A DNA stretch of 64,000 bases from CAISKJ01 sp046351555. GTDB lineage: Bacteria > Myxococcota_A > Polyangia > Polyangiales > Ga0077539. Under the pieces are notes generated by a model. That model saw only the letters and a list, made by a program, of their open reading frames with translations. It was not told the DNA's origin and searched no databases. The position numbers and the translations under genes are program-made. Each line of letters begins with the position of its first letter. Position 1 is the first letter of the stretch. Positions 23,976-32,615 of this stretch are shown piece by piece. The stretch is from assembly GCA_046351555.1 (NCBI GenBank), contig JAXLYI010000012.1, forward strand, positions 186,001 through 250,000, written 5' to 3'.

Positions 23976-26048
23976 CTATCCTTTCGAGGACAACGCCGTC
24001 AGGATCTCCGCCGCGACCTCCTGAGCGTCGCAATTGCCTTCCGCCGCGAAGCGATTGGCGATGCGGCGCGCGCGGTCTTCGACGCCGCCGAGGGACACCT
24101 CAGCGAGCGCCTTGAGGAACGCCAAGGCAGCGTCTTCCCCGGGCGCTCCGTGCTCGAGCGCGTCGAGTACGGCTCCACCAACGTCGGAGTCGCCGCGCGT
24201 GAGTACGGTGATGACCGCGTGAAGGACGTCCCAGTGAATCTCCTGCGCCACCCTGGCGAGGAGCCAGCGCGCGCCATCCCCCCCCTGTGATACCCACCAC
24301 GCGAGCAGCGCAGCACGGGTCTCCCGCACGGAGTCGGGGCCCTTGGTGCGGCCCAGGCGTTGGTACTGCCGCTCTCGCGCCGTCTCCGCGAAGGCCGCCG
24401 CGTCGACCGGAACCTGACCCGCGGTCTGTTCCGCGAGTTGCGCGACGAGGTCACCCAGGGCTTCCTCCCGCGTGCGCCCACGACCCACTGCGCCAGGGAT
24501 CACGGCTGCGATGCCGGGCGCCACGTCCGCGCGGATGCGCAGTTCCACATCCCGATCGAAGCTGACCACGGAACGGTGCGGCACCCAGAGGTCGCGGACG
24601 GTCACCCCACGCTCGAAGGCTTCATCGAGTTGGTGGCGGGTGAGGCGGCAGGCGGCGGAGGGCGGCGCGGCCTCCCCCAGCGTGGCGAGCGCCGCCAGCC
24701 ACATCTCCCTCTTGATGAGGCCGTCGGCGGTACGCCATCGTAGGAAGGCGTCGCGCTGCGGGTGCGGCTGCACGTGGTCGTAGGCATCGCTCAGGGCGCG
24801 CACCCCGGCGTGGGGGTTGTTCGCATAGAACTCGCAACGGATCGCGCGCGACCAGAAGAGCGCATTACCCGGCCAGTCGTCGAGCGCGCGGCGGTAGCCT
24901 GCGAGGGTGGCGGGCAGCAGCTCTCGGTCGGCTCGGAAGCGGTTGTAGTGGAGATAGTGTCGTGCGTAGCCGCGCACCTCCGGCGTCACCTCCACCCGCT
25001 CCGACAGGCCGAGAGCGACCTCATAGCCCTCGATCGCCGCCTCCCATCGGTGAGCCCTGGATGCCCGCCGTGCCGCATGGAGCATGGAGGAGATGCTGTA
25101 TTGGGCGAACTCGGCGGCGCGGTTGAAGTCTCCGCGCTCAGCGTAATGCCTGTGCGCTTCGACAACCGCGAGGGGGCTCTCCGCGGCGAGGGCTGCGAAC
25201 ATTCCCGCGAGGCGTTTGTGGAGGTCGGCGCGCACGGGGGGAGCGATGGGCCAGCGTTCGCGCAGAGGCTGCACCACCTGAAGGTCGCCGCGCGTTCGAT
25301 GGATGAGGCCGACCGCCACCGCCACGTCGACGACCTCTTCGTGAATGGACAACCGCGGCAGCCATCGCTCGGCGAAGGGCCGCCCATGCACGCAGAGGGC
25401 GTTCACGATCTCTCGGAGCGAGGAGGGGGTGGCGGCGTGAACGCGCTCCGCGAGAAGGTGGAGTTCGCGCCCCTCAGCGAACACCGGCGACGCGGGCTGC
25501 AGCTCCGAGAGAATGAGCGCGAGGCGAAAAACATCGACGTCGCATCCCGATTGCAGCCAGAGCGATTGAGCGCGCGATCCAACCGAGGCATCGAAGCGAA
25601 GCCGCATCGCTTCGGGGCCGGGGGAGACCCCTTCGACCCGTCGAACCCGCCGAAGTCCGTTTCGGACGGGCGCGAGTCGTTGGGTGACGAGTGATTCGAG
25701 CTCCCAGTCTCCAGCACTCAGCAGGTGATCCGCGCCCTCGATCAAGAGCGCTCTCTGCGAGAGTGGAGCGAGCAGCGTCTCCAGAGCCTGGTGGGCCCCC
25801 GCGCGGAGGGCTTCGGCCGTTTGCTGCGAGGTGCCGCAATCCTCGGCAAGCCGGAGGAGGAGATACTCGGCTCGGTCCACCGACTCAGGCACATCGACCA
25901 GGATGGCCGTCGATCCCAAATGAGCACTCAACTCGCCGAACGCAAAGCGACGCTCCTCGGGCGTGCCACCGAGGTAGACCTCACCACGCTCACGGAACGT
26001 GTCGAGCACGCTTGCAACGTCAACTGTGAGCGACCCGTCGAGGTTCAC
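23976..26048 (-). CDS. Large TPR-containing protein with degenerate NTPase-like N-terminal domain
   Basis: 690 residues from a GTG at 26048 (MNLDGSLTVDVAS). Residues 20-180 look like an AAA/STAND-type domain: a degenerate phosphate loop (YLGGTPEERRFAF, lacking GKT) and a Walker-B-like RALLIEGADHLL (99-110). Residues 300-470 are helical pairs consistent with TPRs. Around 500-545, ELRIRADVAPGIAAVIPG with GRGRTREEALGDLV recalls the HicB-type fold. The rest is alpha-helical, HEAT-like. Third positions are visibly less GC-rich than in neighbours (a 60-bp sample at 25501-25560 is about 58% GC), suggesting transfer. A regulatory or conflict-system role is speculation. Confidence 0.65.
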   Translation of the reverse strand: MNLDGSLTVDVASVLDTFRERGEVYLGGTPEERRFAFGELSAHLGSTAILVDVPESVDRAEYLLLRLAEDCGTSQQTAEALRAGAHQALETLLAPLSQRALLIEGADHLLSAGDWELESLVTQRLAPVRNGLRRVRRVEGVSPGPEAMRLRFDASVGSRAQSLWLQSGCDVDVFRLALILSELQPASPVFAEGRELHLLAERVHAATPSSLREIVNALCVHGRPFAERWLPRLSIHEEVVDVAVAVGLIHRTRGDLQVVQPLRERWPIAPPVRADLHKRLAGMFAALAAESPLAVVEAHRHYAERGDFNRAAEFAQYSISSMLHAARRASRAHRWEAAIEGYEVALGLSERVEVTPEVRGYARHYLHYNRFRADRELLPATLAGYRRALDDWPGNALFWSRAIRCEFYANNPHAGVRALSDAYDHVQPHPQRDAFLRWRTADGLIKREMWLAALATLGEAAPPSAACRLTRHQLDEAFERGVTVRDLWVPHRSVVSFDRDVELRIRADVAPGIAAVIPGAVGRGRTREEALGDLVAQLAEQTAGQVPVDAAAFAETARERQYQRLGRTKGPDSVRETRAALLAWWVSQGGDGARWLLARVAQEIHWDVLHAVITVLTRGDSDVGGAVLDALEHGAPGEDAALAFLKALAEVSLGGVEDRARRIANRFAAEGNCDAQEVAAEILTALSSKG

Positions 26049-26098
26049 TGGCCCGTCTCTACCACAGAACCCCTTCCTCCCGCGCCCATTCCAGCGCG

Positions 26099-27106
26099 CT
26101 ACCGCCGCGCGTGGGCCTCGAGCCAGTCGAACACCGCGTCGGACCACGCGGCGCTGAACACCGGCACGTGCCCGACGCCGTCCATCGCCCAAAGCTCCGC
26201 GGCGCCGCCGGCCGCGCAGCCCTCGTGGCGGCCGACGCGCGTCTCGGCGCCGGGCGCGTCGGGCACGTAGTCCGCGCGGGTCGGCACCTCGGTGAAGGCC
26301 GCGGCGCAGCGGTTGAGCCGCGCCCACGCGGCGACGGTGGCGCGCGCGGAGGGGTACATCGGCCCGCCCGCCGCGAGCGTGCCGCCTTCGAAGAGGACGG
26401 TGGGGTCGGCGACGCCGTGCACCTGGAGGACGGCCACCGTGCGCGCGGGGGTGCAGCGGGCGGGGTCGCCCCAGGTGGCGCCCGCGAGGCTGACGGCGGC
26501 GGCGACGCGGTCGGCGCGCTCGCAGGCCATGCGGTGGGTCATGAAGCCGCCGTTGGAGTGGCCGAGGACGTACACGCGGCCCGGGTCGACGCGGTAGCGG
26601 GCGGACATGTCGTCGATGACCGCGGTGACGTACGCGACATCATCGATGGCGCGGCCGCCGAAGTCGCAGCAGGCGTCGGTGGCGTTCCAGAAGCGGCGGC
26701 CGGTGGGGTCGAGGGTCCCGTCGGGGGTGGCGAGGAGGAAGCCGCGCCGCTCGGAGGCCGCGGTGAGCCCGAGGTACGCCGCCTGGACGAAGCCCGCAGC
26801 CCCGTACCCGTGGAGCACCACCACCAGCGGCCACGCGCGGTCGGCGGTGTAGGTCGACGGCGCGCGGCGCTGGTAGGGACGCTCGCGGATGAGCGCCGCG
26901 ACGGCCTCGGGCACGTCGGGCTCGGCGGGCGCGTCGGGCGTCGCGGGCGCGTCTTGCGAGGCGTCTTGCGATGCGTCCTGGGGCGCCGTCACGTCGGGCG
27001 CGACGGCGTCGGGCGCGGCGGCGTCGGGGGCGGTGGAGGAGGTGGTGCCGCAGGCGGCGAGGGCGAGGGGGAGGGCGAAGAGGAGCGCGGCGCGCGGAGG
27101 GGTCAC
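26099..27106 (-). CDS. PHB-depolymerase/feruloyl-esterase family lipoprotein
   Basis: 335 residues. Signal peptide with lipobox LALAAC (Cys19), then a 45-residue D/A/P linker, then an alpha/beta-hydrolase of the LpqC/PHB-depolymerase family. WPLVVVLHGYGAAG holds the oxyanion region; YVLGHSNGGFMTHRMA (Ser184) is the nucleophile elbow; HGVADPTVLFEGG gives the Asp and DGVGHVPVFS the His. It is predicted to cleave polyester or aryl-ester substrates outside the cytoplasm. The 50 bp up to the preceding gene on the same strand hold no clear signal. Confidence 0.88.
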   Translation of the reverse strand: MTPPRAALLFALPLALAACGTTSSTAPDAAAPDAVAPDVTAPQDASQDASQDAPATPDAPAEPDVPEAVAALIRERPYQRRAPSTYTADRAWPLVVVLHGYGAAGFVQAAYLGLTAASERRGFLLATPDGTLDPTGRRFWNATDACCDFGGRAIDDVAYVTAVIDDMSARYRVDPGRVYVLGHSNGGFMTHRMACERADRVAAAVSLAGATWGDPARCTPARTVAVLQVHGVADPTVLFEGGTLAAGGPMYPSARATVAAWARLNRCAAAFTEVPTRADYVPDAPGAETRVGRHEGCAAGGAAELWAMDGVGHVPVFSAAWSDAVFDWLEAHARR

Positions 27107-27140
27107 GGCCGCGGTTGTACCGCGCGGCGGGCGGCGGAGG

Positions 27141-27815
27141 CTACGCCGCGGGCGACTGCTTCTCGCCCTTGGCGGCCTGCCGGTGCTTCCAGAACTCCAG
27201 CACCATCGGCATCACGGAGACGAGCACGATGAGGATCACCACCTTCTCGAAGTGCTTGCGCACGAGCTCGAGGCCGCCGAGCGCGACGCCCGCGCCCATC
27301 ATCGTCGAGACCCACGCCACCGCGCCGATGACGTTGAAGGTGATGAACTTCCCGTAGCTCATCGCCCCGGCGCCCGCGACGAACGGCGCGAAGGTGCGGA
27401 CGATGGGGACGAAGCGCGCGAGGATGATCGTCTTGCCGCCGTACTTCTCGAAGTACTCGTGGGTCTTGTCGAGGTACTCCTTGCGGAAGATCTTCGAGTC
27501 GGACTTGTTCATCACGCGGGGGCCGATGGCCTTGCCGACGTGGTAGTTGACGGTGTCGCCGAGGATGGCCGCGACGATGAGCCCGCCGCCGAGGAGCGGG
27601 AGCTCGATCTTGCCCGTGGCGTTGGCGACGAAGCCCGCGGTGAAGAGCAGCGAGTCGCCCGGGAGGAGCGGCGTCACCACGAAGCCCGTCTCCGCGAACA
27701 CGATCGCCAGGAGCACCCAGTAGATGAGCGTCCCGTGCTGGTCGGTGAAGCGGGTGAGCCCCTCGATGGTCGCGAGGCTGAAGATCTGCTTGACGAACGC
27801 GAGGATCGATCCCAT
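27141..27815 (-). CDS. DedA family membrane protein
   Basis: 224 residues with about five hydrophobic segments. DedA/VTT proteins act in membrane lipid (polyprenyl-phosphate or phospholipid) flipping and envelope homeostasis. Signatures: FAETGFVVTPLLPGDSLLF near residue 40-58, GDTVNYHVGKAIG and FARFVPIVRTFAPFVAGAG-like RFVPIVRTFAPFVAG near 135-150. The C terminus is cytoplasmic and charged (KHRQAAKGEKQSPAA). It stands alone, upstream of the repeat-filled region. Confidence 0.9.
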   Translation of the reverse strand: MGSILAFVKQIFSLATIEGLTRFTDQHGTLIYWVLLAIVFAETGFVVTPLLPGDSLLFTAGFVANATGKIELPLLGGGLIVAAILGDTVNYHVGKAIGPRVMNKSDSKIFRKEYLDKTHEYFEKYGGKTIILARFVPIVRTFAPFVAGAGAMSYGKFITFNVIGAVAWVSTMMGAGVALGGLELVRKHFEKVVILIVLVSVMPMVLEFWKHRQAAKGEKQSPAA

Positions 27816-27893
27816 GCGCGGGGAGCCCTAACCAAAAGCGCCCGGGAAGGGAAGAAAAGAACGAAGCCATCGCCCGGTCCGCGCCGTCGCTCA

Positions 27894-27945
27894 GCGCCGT
27901 CGCCCAGGGTTCGCGCGCCTGCCCTCACAGAGTGGTTTGGGCTCG
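27894..27945. repeat. Partial direct copy of the following palindrome's left arm
   Basis: CGCCCAGGGTTCGCGCGCCT and the rest of the block match 27997-28050 with several substitutions, but the arm breaks off before the closing half of its hairpin. Confidence 0.65.
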
Positions 27946-27996
27946 TGCGTTGACTCCGAATCCCCCGGCGCGAAGCACCTGGCTCGTCTGCTCGCG

Positions 27997-28241
27997 GCGC
28001 CGAGTGCCCAGGGTTCGCCCGCCTGCCCTCGCTGAGTGGTTTAGGCTCACCCTGGGCTACCTCCATGGGATTGCCCGGTCTGTACCGGGCTCCCAACGAG
28101 GCGACGGGGGCGACGCGCGACGTCCTCACCTCGCACCGGCTCCCGGAATCCGCCACCGGGCGGATGATCCCGTGGAGGTAGCCCAGGGTGAGCCTAAACC
28201 CCTTAGTGAGGGCGGGCGGGCGAACCCTGGGCACTCGGCGC
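27997..28241. repeat. Large palindrome, two inverted 75-bp arms
   Basis: Arm 27997-28071 is the reverse complement of 28167-28241 with about six mismatches and a 95-bp spacer. Each arm also forms an internal hairpin through CCCAGGGT and ACCCTGGG. The architecture (two inverted hairpins) equals that at 2125-2392 and 32260-32567, though the stem sequence differs. Confidence 0.8.
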
Positions 28242-28269
28242 TCGAAAAGCCTCGAAGGAAAGATCGTTC

Positions 28270-28327
28270 GCGCGAGGCTCGGCGAGCGGGGGATGGAGGC
28301 CGCGAGCCTCGGCGAGCGGGGGGACGG
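28270..28327. repeat. Isolated copies of the palindrome tag
   Basis: Two tandem variants of the tag (GCGCGAGGCTCGGCGAGCGG then GCGAGCCTCGGCGAGCGG), spaced 30 bp apart, match the outer part of the arms at 32260-32567. Confidence 0.65.
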
Positions 28328-28331
28328 ACGC

Positions 28332-28349
28332 GCGAAGCCCGGGCTTCGC
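28332..28349. terminator. 18-bp perfect palindrome at the 3' end of the first caspase-like gene
   Basis: GCGAAGCCCGGGCTTCGC lies 1 bp beyond the stop of the minus-strand gene. It could fold in RNA as a terminator-like hairpin, but there is no U-tract, so a transcription-end or 3'-stabilising role is only possible. Confidence 0.35.
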
Positions 28350-28350
28350 C

Positions 28351-30438
28351 CTACGGCTTGAAGACCCCGGCGACGGTCGACAGCACCATCTTGAACATCT
28401 CCGCCCGGTGCGCCTGCGCCTGCTTCACCATCTCGACGTGCAGGGCCCAGAGGGCGGTGTCGACCTGGCCGTCGACCTGAGGCACACAGACGTCGATGTC
28501 GCCATCGAGCCTGATGCGCGTCCAGGCGCGGAGCTGCGCGTGGCGGAAGACGTCCTCGGTGACCGCCACCGCGGAGGCGCCGTTGCTGACGAAGGTGCGC
28601 ACCTCGAGCGAGGCCGCGTCGCTGACGAGGTCGCCGAAGGTCCTCGTGACGCGCTCGGCGAAGTCGCGCAGGGGGTTGCCGCTCGCGGGCGCCGCGGGCT
28701 CGGACTCGAGCTCGAGCTCGGGCGCGGCCGCGGGCTCCGGCTCGGCGGGCGCGCCGGTGACCATCGAGCGCAGCGTGTCGACGATCCCGAACGCCGTCGG
28801 GTCGGGTGCGGCGACGGCCTCGGCGGAAGCGCTCGCGGCGGGCGTCGTCGTCGCGGAGGTGGCGGCGACCTCGACGGTGACGGAGGCGACGAAGGTCTTG
28901 ATCTCGAGCGCCTCGCGCGCGGGCTTCGCGTCGCCGGGGGCGTCGTCGAAGCGGAGGCGCGCCGCGGGGTCGCCGTTGACGACGTAGTCGCGCGCGTCGT
29001 TGTGCTGCGTCCACTTGCGGGCGAACTGGGCCTTCTTCAGGCGCACCGTCGCCTCGTCCTTGCCCCGCTCCAGCTTCTGGATCTCCGAGCTCATGTCCGC
29101 GCCGAGCTGCGCGTAGCGCTGGTTGAAGTAGTCCATCGCGAGGCCGACGGGCTCCCCCTTCATCAGCTTGAACATCGCGCTCGTGAACACCCCGAAGCGG
29201 TTGGCGCCGCCCTTGCCGGTGGGCAGCGAGTCGCTCCAGGCGCGCTCGATGTGGCCGACGGTGGCGAGCGCGCCGCCCTTCGGGTGACCGAGGAGGCGCT
29301 GCGGGAGGCCGGCGACGAAGGGCCGGTCGGCGATGCGCGAGGACTTCCCCGGCGTGAGGTGCGCGTACTCGTCCTCGTCGGGCGTGCCCCCGCCGTAGCA
29401 GGCGAAATTGAACGCGATGAGCCCGTGCAGGCGCGCGTCGGAGGGGACGTCGTCGCACGAGAAGTAGTCGCGCTCGGTGAGGGGGACGAAGGGGCGGGGG
29501 TTCTGCCAGTCGGCGCAGAGGAGCGCGCCGCCGTGGCGCACCTGGCGGGGGTCGCCGCGGTCGAAGCCGACGCCGTGGCTCGCGGTGAAGAGCAGCGCGG
29601 GCGTCGCGTCGCCGCCGAGGAGGCGCCCGAGCGTGGCCTTGCTGGCGACCTCGTCGTAGTAGCGCTGGAGCTTCCAGCTCTGCAGCTCGCGGGCTTTTTC
29701 GAACCACTCGCCGAGGGGCTGGACGAGCTGGTGGCGCGAGAGCTCGGTGGCCTTGTCGCGGGGGTTCTGCACGGCGAAGAGCGCCAGCTCGCGGGCGAGG
29801 CGGAGCGGGCGCGTCTCGGCCTCCACCACGCTCTGCGCGTAGCGGTGGTAGGCGTCGAGGTCGGGGCTCCCGTCGGGGCGCTCGAAATGGACGCGCCCCA
29901 CCGCGTACGTGATGTCGAGCTGGTACTGGAACGAGAACGGGATCTCCGCCGCGGACCCCACCAGCAGGAGGTAGTACGGCACGCCCGTCGCCGGGTCGGC
30001 CGGCGCGCCCGGGTCGTGGCCGTCGAGGCGCTCGAAGAAGGTCTGGTTGGTGTCCTCCGGCTCGCACGCGTGCTCCCCGTCGAACTCCCGGTAGTACCGC
30101 TCGTTGTTCACCTGGCGCTGGCGGTGCTGGAGCAGCGGCTGGAGCGCCTCGCGGATCGCCGCCTGCTTCTTCGCCTCGGCGCCCGGCGTCACCGACGGGA
30201 AGATCACGCCCCAGCCCGTCTGCGCGAGGTCGGTCGGGTCGATGTGGGCCGCGGTCGCGAAGTTCTCCCCGCTCGCGTCGCGGTCGGCGCGCATCTGCGT
30301 GAGGTGCTTCTCGAGCTCCCCCTTGCTCGCCACCGACTGCTTCGCCGCCTCGGCCATCGCCGCCGGCGTCACCCCTTCGAGGAGGTACCCCGAGCTCGCG
30401 TTGACGCCGTCCGCATAGAAAAACTCTTCGTCCGCCAT
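28351..30438 (-). CDS. Caspase-fold (clan CD-like) protein A
   Basis: 695 residues from the ATG at 30438 (MADEEFFYAD). The central domain has a caspase/gingipain-type dyad: ALLFTASHGVGF (His288) and IAFNFACYGGGTP (Cys347), each after a hydrophobic strand, about 60 residues apart as in clan CD peptidases. Other blocks shared with protein B at 30567-32237: WGVIFPS, VGRVHFERPDG, RPFVAGLPQRLLGHPKGG, ATVGHIERAW and VNGDPAARL. Residues about 540-620 are a Thr/Ala/Pro linker; the last 95 residues form another small domain (LEVRTFVSNGASAV ... IDVCVPQVDGQ). No signal peptide, so probably cytosolic. Protease activity is inferred. Confidence 0.75.
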   Translation of the reverse strand: MADEEFFYADGVNASSGYLLEGVTPAAMAEAAKQSVASKGELEKHLTQMRADRDASGENFATAAHIDPTDLAQTGWGVIFPSVTPGAEAKKQAAIREALQPLLQHRQRQVNNERYYREFDGEHACEPEDTNQTFFERLDGHDPGAPADPATGVPYYLLLVGSAAEIPFSFQYQLDITYAVGRVHFERPDGSPDLDAYHRYAQSVVEAETRPLRLARELALFAVQNPRDKATELSRHQLVQPLGEWFEKARELQSWKLQRYYDEVASKATLGRLLGGDATPALLFTASHGVGFDRGDPRQVRHGGALLCADWQNPRPFVPLTERDYFSCDDVPSDARLHGLIAFNFACYGGGTPDEDEYAHLTPGKSSRIADRPFVAGLPQRLLGHPKGGALATVGHIERAWSDSLPTGKGGANRFGVFTSAMFKLMKGEPVGLAMDYFNQRYAQLGADMSSEIQKLERGKDEATVRLKKAQFARKWTQHNDARDYVVNGDPAARLRFDDAPGDAKPAREALEIKTFVASVTVEVAATSATTTPAASASAEAVAAPDPTAFGIVDTLRSMVTGAPAEPEPAAAPELELESEPAAPASGNPLRDFAERVTRTFGDLVSDAASLEVRTFVSNGASAVAVTEDVFRHAQLRAWTRIRLDGDIDVCVPQVDGQVDTALWALHVEMVKQAQAHRAEMFKMVLSTVAGVFKP

Positions 30439-30566
30439 GAGCCCGAAGCCTCCGATCCCTGCGCTGGGAAAACGAGGATAGGGAGCCCCGCGACGACACG
30501 TCCAGCGCGAACGTGAACGAACCATTGGGGTATCGTCCGCCCCGCCATGAGGAGGATCGCACGGAC
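30439..30566. promoter_or_regulatory. Divergent promoter region of the two caspase-like genes
   Basis: The 128 bp between the divergent starts must drive both genes. On the plus side, TATCGT at 30531-30536 is a possible -10 and AGGAGGA at 30550-30556 is a good Shine-Dalgarno, 10 bp before the ATG at 30567. No clear operator palindrome was seen. Confidence 0.5.
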
Positions 30567-32237
30567 ATGCTGAAGACGTCGGACTCGCTGGGGCTGCTTC
30601 TCGCGCGCGACGACCGCCGCCCCGCCCTGGAGGAGGTGCGGGCCGGGGCCGCGGCGCAGGGCGAGAAGCCGAAGGGCGTCGACCCGAGCGGCTACCTCGA
30701 CCCGAGCGGCAACCTCGACGACCTCGCGGCCCAGCGCTGGGGGGTCATCGCCCCCGCGGGCCCGCGCGGCGACGAGCTCGTGGCGCGCGTCCGCCCGCTG
30801 ATCGAGCGCCGCGCCGAGGAGCAGGGCGCCGAGGTCAACGTGATGCGCGTGCCCAACGACCCGCGCTGCAAGACGGTGCTTGGCGCGGCGGCGTGGTCGA
30901 AGGAGTTCTACGACGGGCAGACGGGCTCGCAGGCCGACGTGCCCCTGTACCAGCTCATCCTCGGCGACTTCGACGAGGTGCCGCTCGCGATCCAGCAGTA
31001 CCAGTCGGCGCGGCACGGGCGCGTCGGGAGGCTCCACTTCGACCGCGCCGAAGGCTACGAGGCCTACGTCGAGAAGGTCCTCGGCTGGGAGCGCGCGGAG
31101 GCTCGCAAGAAGCCCGCGCGGCTGGTGGTGCACACGGCCCACGACAACTCCGGCGCGCTGCGCGTGGGCCACGCGGGGCTCATCGAGCCGCTGCTCGAGC
31201 TGCTCGAAGAGGAGCGCGACAAGGGCCGGCTGCGGGCCGACGACATCGTGGTGGGCGGCGGCGACCCGCTGCTCCCCGACCCCGACGGCTTCCTCGCGGA
31301 CGCGGCGTCGCCCGACCCCGGCGTGCTCTTCTCGATGAGCCACGGCCTCGGCGGCCCCGCCGACGGATGGCGCCGCGAGGAAGACCGCCGCGCGCGCCAG
31401 GGCGCGATGCACTTCGGCCCGCGCGACCCGGTCACCGGCGACGACCTCGCGACGCGGCCGTTCATGCCGGGCGGCGTGTGGTTCATGTTCGCGTGCTACG
31501 GCGCGGGGACGCCCGACGTGAGCGCGTACAAGCACTGGCTCGACAAGCTCGCGGCCGCCGGGCAGCTCAAGGCCGCGGGCGACGTGCTCTCCGGGCTCAA
31601 GGGCCCCAAGCCCTTCGTCGCCGCCATCCCGCAGCGCGTCCTCGCCAACCCGAAGGGCCCGCTCGCCTTCTTCGGCCACGTCGACCTCGCGTGGACGTAC
31701 AGCTTTCAAGACGGCGCGAGGCCCTCGCGCAAGCGCCCCGGGCAGTTCTACAACGTGCTCGACCCGCTGCTCCGCGCGCCGGCGCGCGTCGGCGTCGTGC
31801 CCGCGGTGTTCGGCCGCACGCTCGGCGGCGCGGACTCCGAGCTCGTCGGCCTCTACGACGACGACGAGCTCGCGCAGCGCGCCCCCGACCCCGCCGAGGG
31901 CGTCCGCCGCGCGCAGCTCTGGATGGAGCGGCAGGACCTCGCGGGCTACGTCCTCCTCGGCGACCCCGCCGCGCGCCTGCCGATCGCGCCGCCCGAGAAG
32001 AAGCCCGCTGCGAGAGCGTCCGCGCCCTCGGTGAGCAGCGCGCCCGCCGCGGGGGGCACGGGGCCCGCGGTGGACGGCGACAAGCTCGAGGTGGCGATCT
32101 GCAAGGCCGTCATCGACGACGACGACCCGAAGAAGCTCGCGGCGAAGCTCGGGCTGCCGCTGGAGGACTTCCAGCGCCGGGTGAAGGCCTACCGCGACGC
32201 CGGCCGCGCCGCGCTGGGGCTGAAGCCCGCGGGCTGA
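30567..32237 (+). CDS. Caspase-fold (clan CD-like) protein B
   Basis: 556 residues; the start is fixed by the AGGAGGA upstream. It is a diverged paralogue of protein A: QRWGVIAPAGP, VGRLHFDRAEG, VLFSMSHGLGG (His259), VWFMFACYGAGTPD (Cys310), PFVAAIPQRVLANPKGPLAF, GHVDLAWTYSF and LLGDPAARLPI. The C terminus differs: after an Ala/Pro linker (about 480-510) comes a small helical domain (VAICKAVIDDDDPKKLAAKL, then LPLEDFQRRVKAYRD) that looks helix-turn-helix-like. No signal peptide. A pair of divergent caspase-fold paralogues with different accessory domains suggests an effector-regulator or effector-adaptor relationship; that is inference. Confidence 0.75.
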   Translation: MLKTSDSLGLLLARDDRRPALEEVRAGAAAQGEKPKGVDPSGYLDPSGNLDDLAAQRWGVIAPAGPRGDELVARVRPLIERRAEEQGAEVNVMRVPNDPRCKTVLGAAAWSKEFYDGQTGSQADVPLYQLILGDFDEVPLAIQQYQSARHGRVGRLHFDRAEGYEAYVEKVLGWERAEARKKPARLVVHTAHDNSGALRVGHAGLIEPLLELLEEERDKGRLRADDIVVGGGDPLLPDPDGFLADAASPDPGVLFSMSHGLGGPADGWRREEDRRARQGAMHFGPRDPVTGDDLATRPFMPGGVWFMFACYGAGTPDVSAYKHWLDKLAAAGQLKAAGDVLSGLKGPKPFVAAIPQRVLANPKGPLAFFGHVDLAWTYSFQDGARPSRKRPGQFYNVLDPLLRAPARVGVVPAVFGRTLGGADSELVGLYDDDELAQRAPDPAEGVRRAQLWMERQDLAGYVLLGDPAARLPIAPPEKKPAARASAPSVSSAPAAGGTGPAVDGDKLEVAICKAVIDDDDPKKLAAKLGLPLEDFQRRVKAYRDAGRAALGLKPAG

Positions 32238-32615
32238 CGACGCGCGCGACGGCTTTCGGCCTCCATCCCCGCTCGCCGGGGCTCGCGGCCTCCATCCCCC
32301 GCTCGCCGAGCCTCGCGCGTTGACCCCTTCCCCCGGCGCAGAGCCGCCAGGGGAAGGGGCTCTGTCGCAACCAGGACGCGCCGGCATCTGGCGCTTGTAG
32401 CGTCTCGGCGTCCGGTGCTCGTGGCGTGTCGATGTCCTGGCGCCGGTGAATCCTGGTTGCGACAGCGCCCCTTCCCCTGGCGGCTCTGCGCCGGGGGAAG
32501 GGGTCAACGCGCGAGGCTCGGCGAGCGGGGGATGGAGGCCGCGAGCCCAGCGAGCGGGGGATGGAGGAGTAGCGAGCGCGACGACGCGCTGTGCGGCGGG
32601 CGGCGGGGAGCGCGG
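32238..32615. other. Intergenic region filled by a 117-bp-arm palindrome
   Basis: 378 bp between convergent gene ends with no coding frame supported; see the repeat at 32260-32567. Confidence 0.75.
32260..32567. repeat. Large palindrome, two inverted 117-bp arms (BIME-like)
   Basis: Arm 32260-32376 is the reverse complement of 32451-32567 with only a few differences; the spacer is 74 bp. Each arm contains its own hairpin (CCCCTTCCCC with GGGGAAGGGG) and two tandem copies of the tag CCCCGCTCGCCGAGCCTCGC or a variant. The same hairpin-plus-tag plan occurs at 2125-2392. It separates caspase-like gene B from the convergent helical gene. Confidence 0.85.

Larger units (their letters stand above)
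27816..28350. other. Repeat-filled intergenic region
   Basis: 535 bp without a supported gene, lying between the DedA start and the end of the first caspase-like gene. It contains a partial repeat copy (27894-27945), a 75-bp-arm palindrome (27997-28241), a copy of the tag also present in the other large palindromes (28270-28327), and an 18-bp perfect palindrome (28332-28349). Confidence 0.75.

Noticed and set aside
27890..28350. Repeated blocks as a CRISPR array
   Set aside because: Only two to four irregular, partly inverted copies and no equal-length spacers or cas genes; they are palindromic elements.
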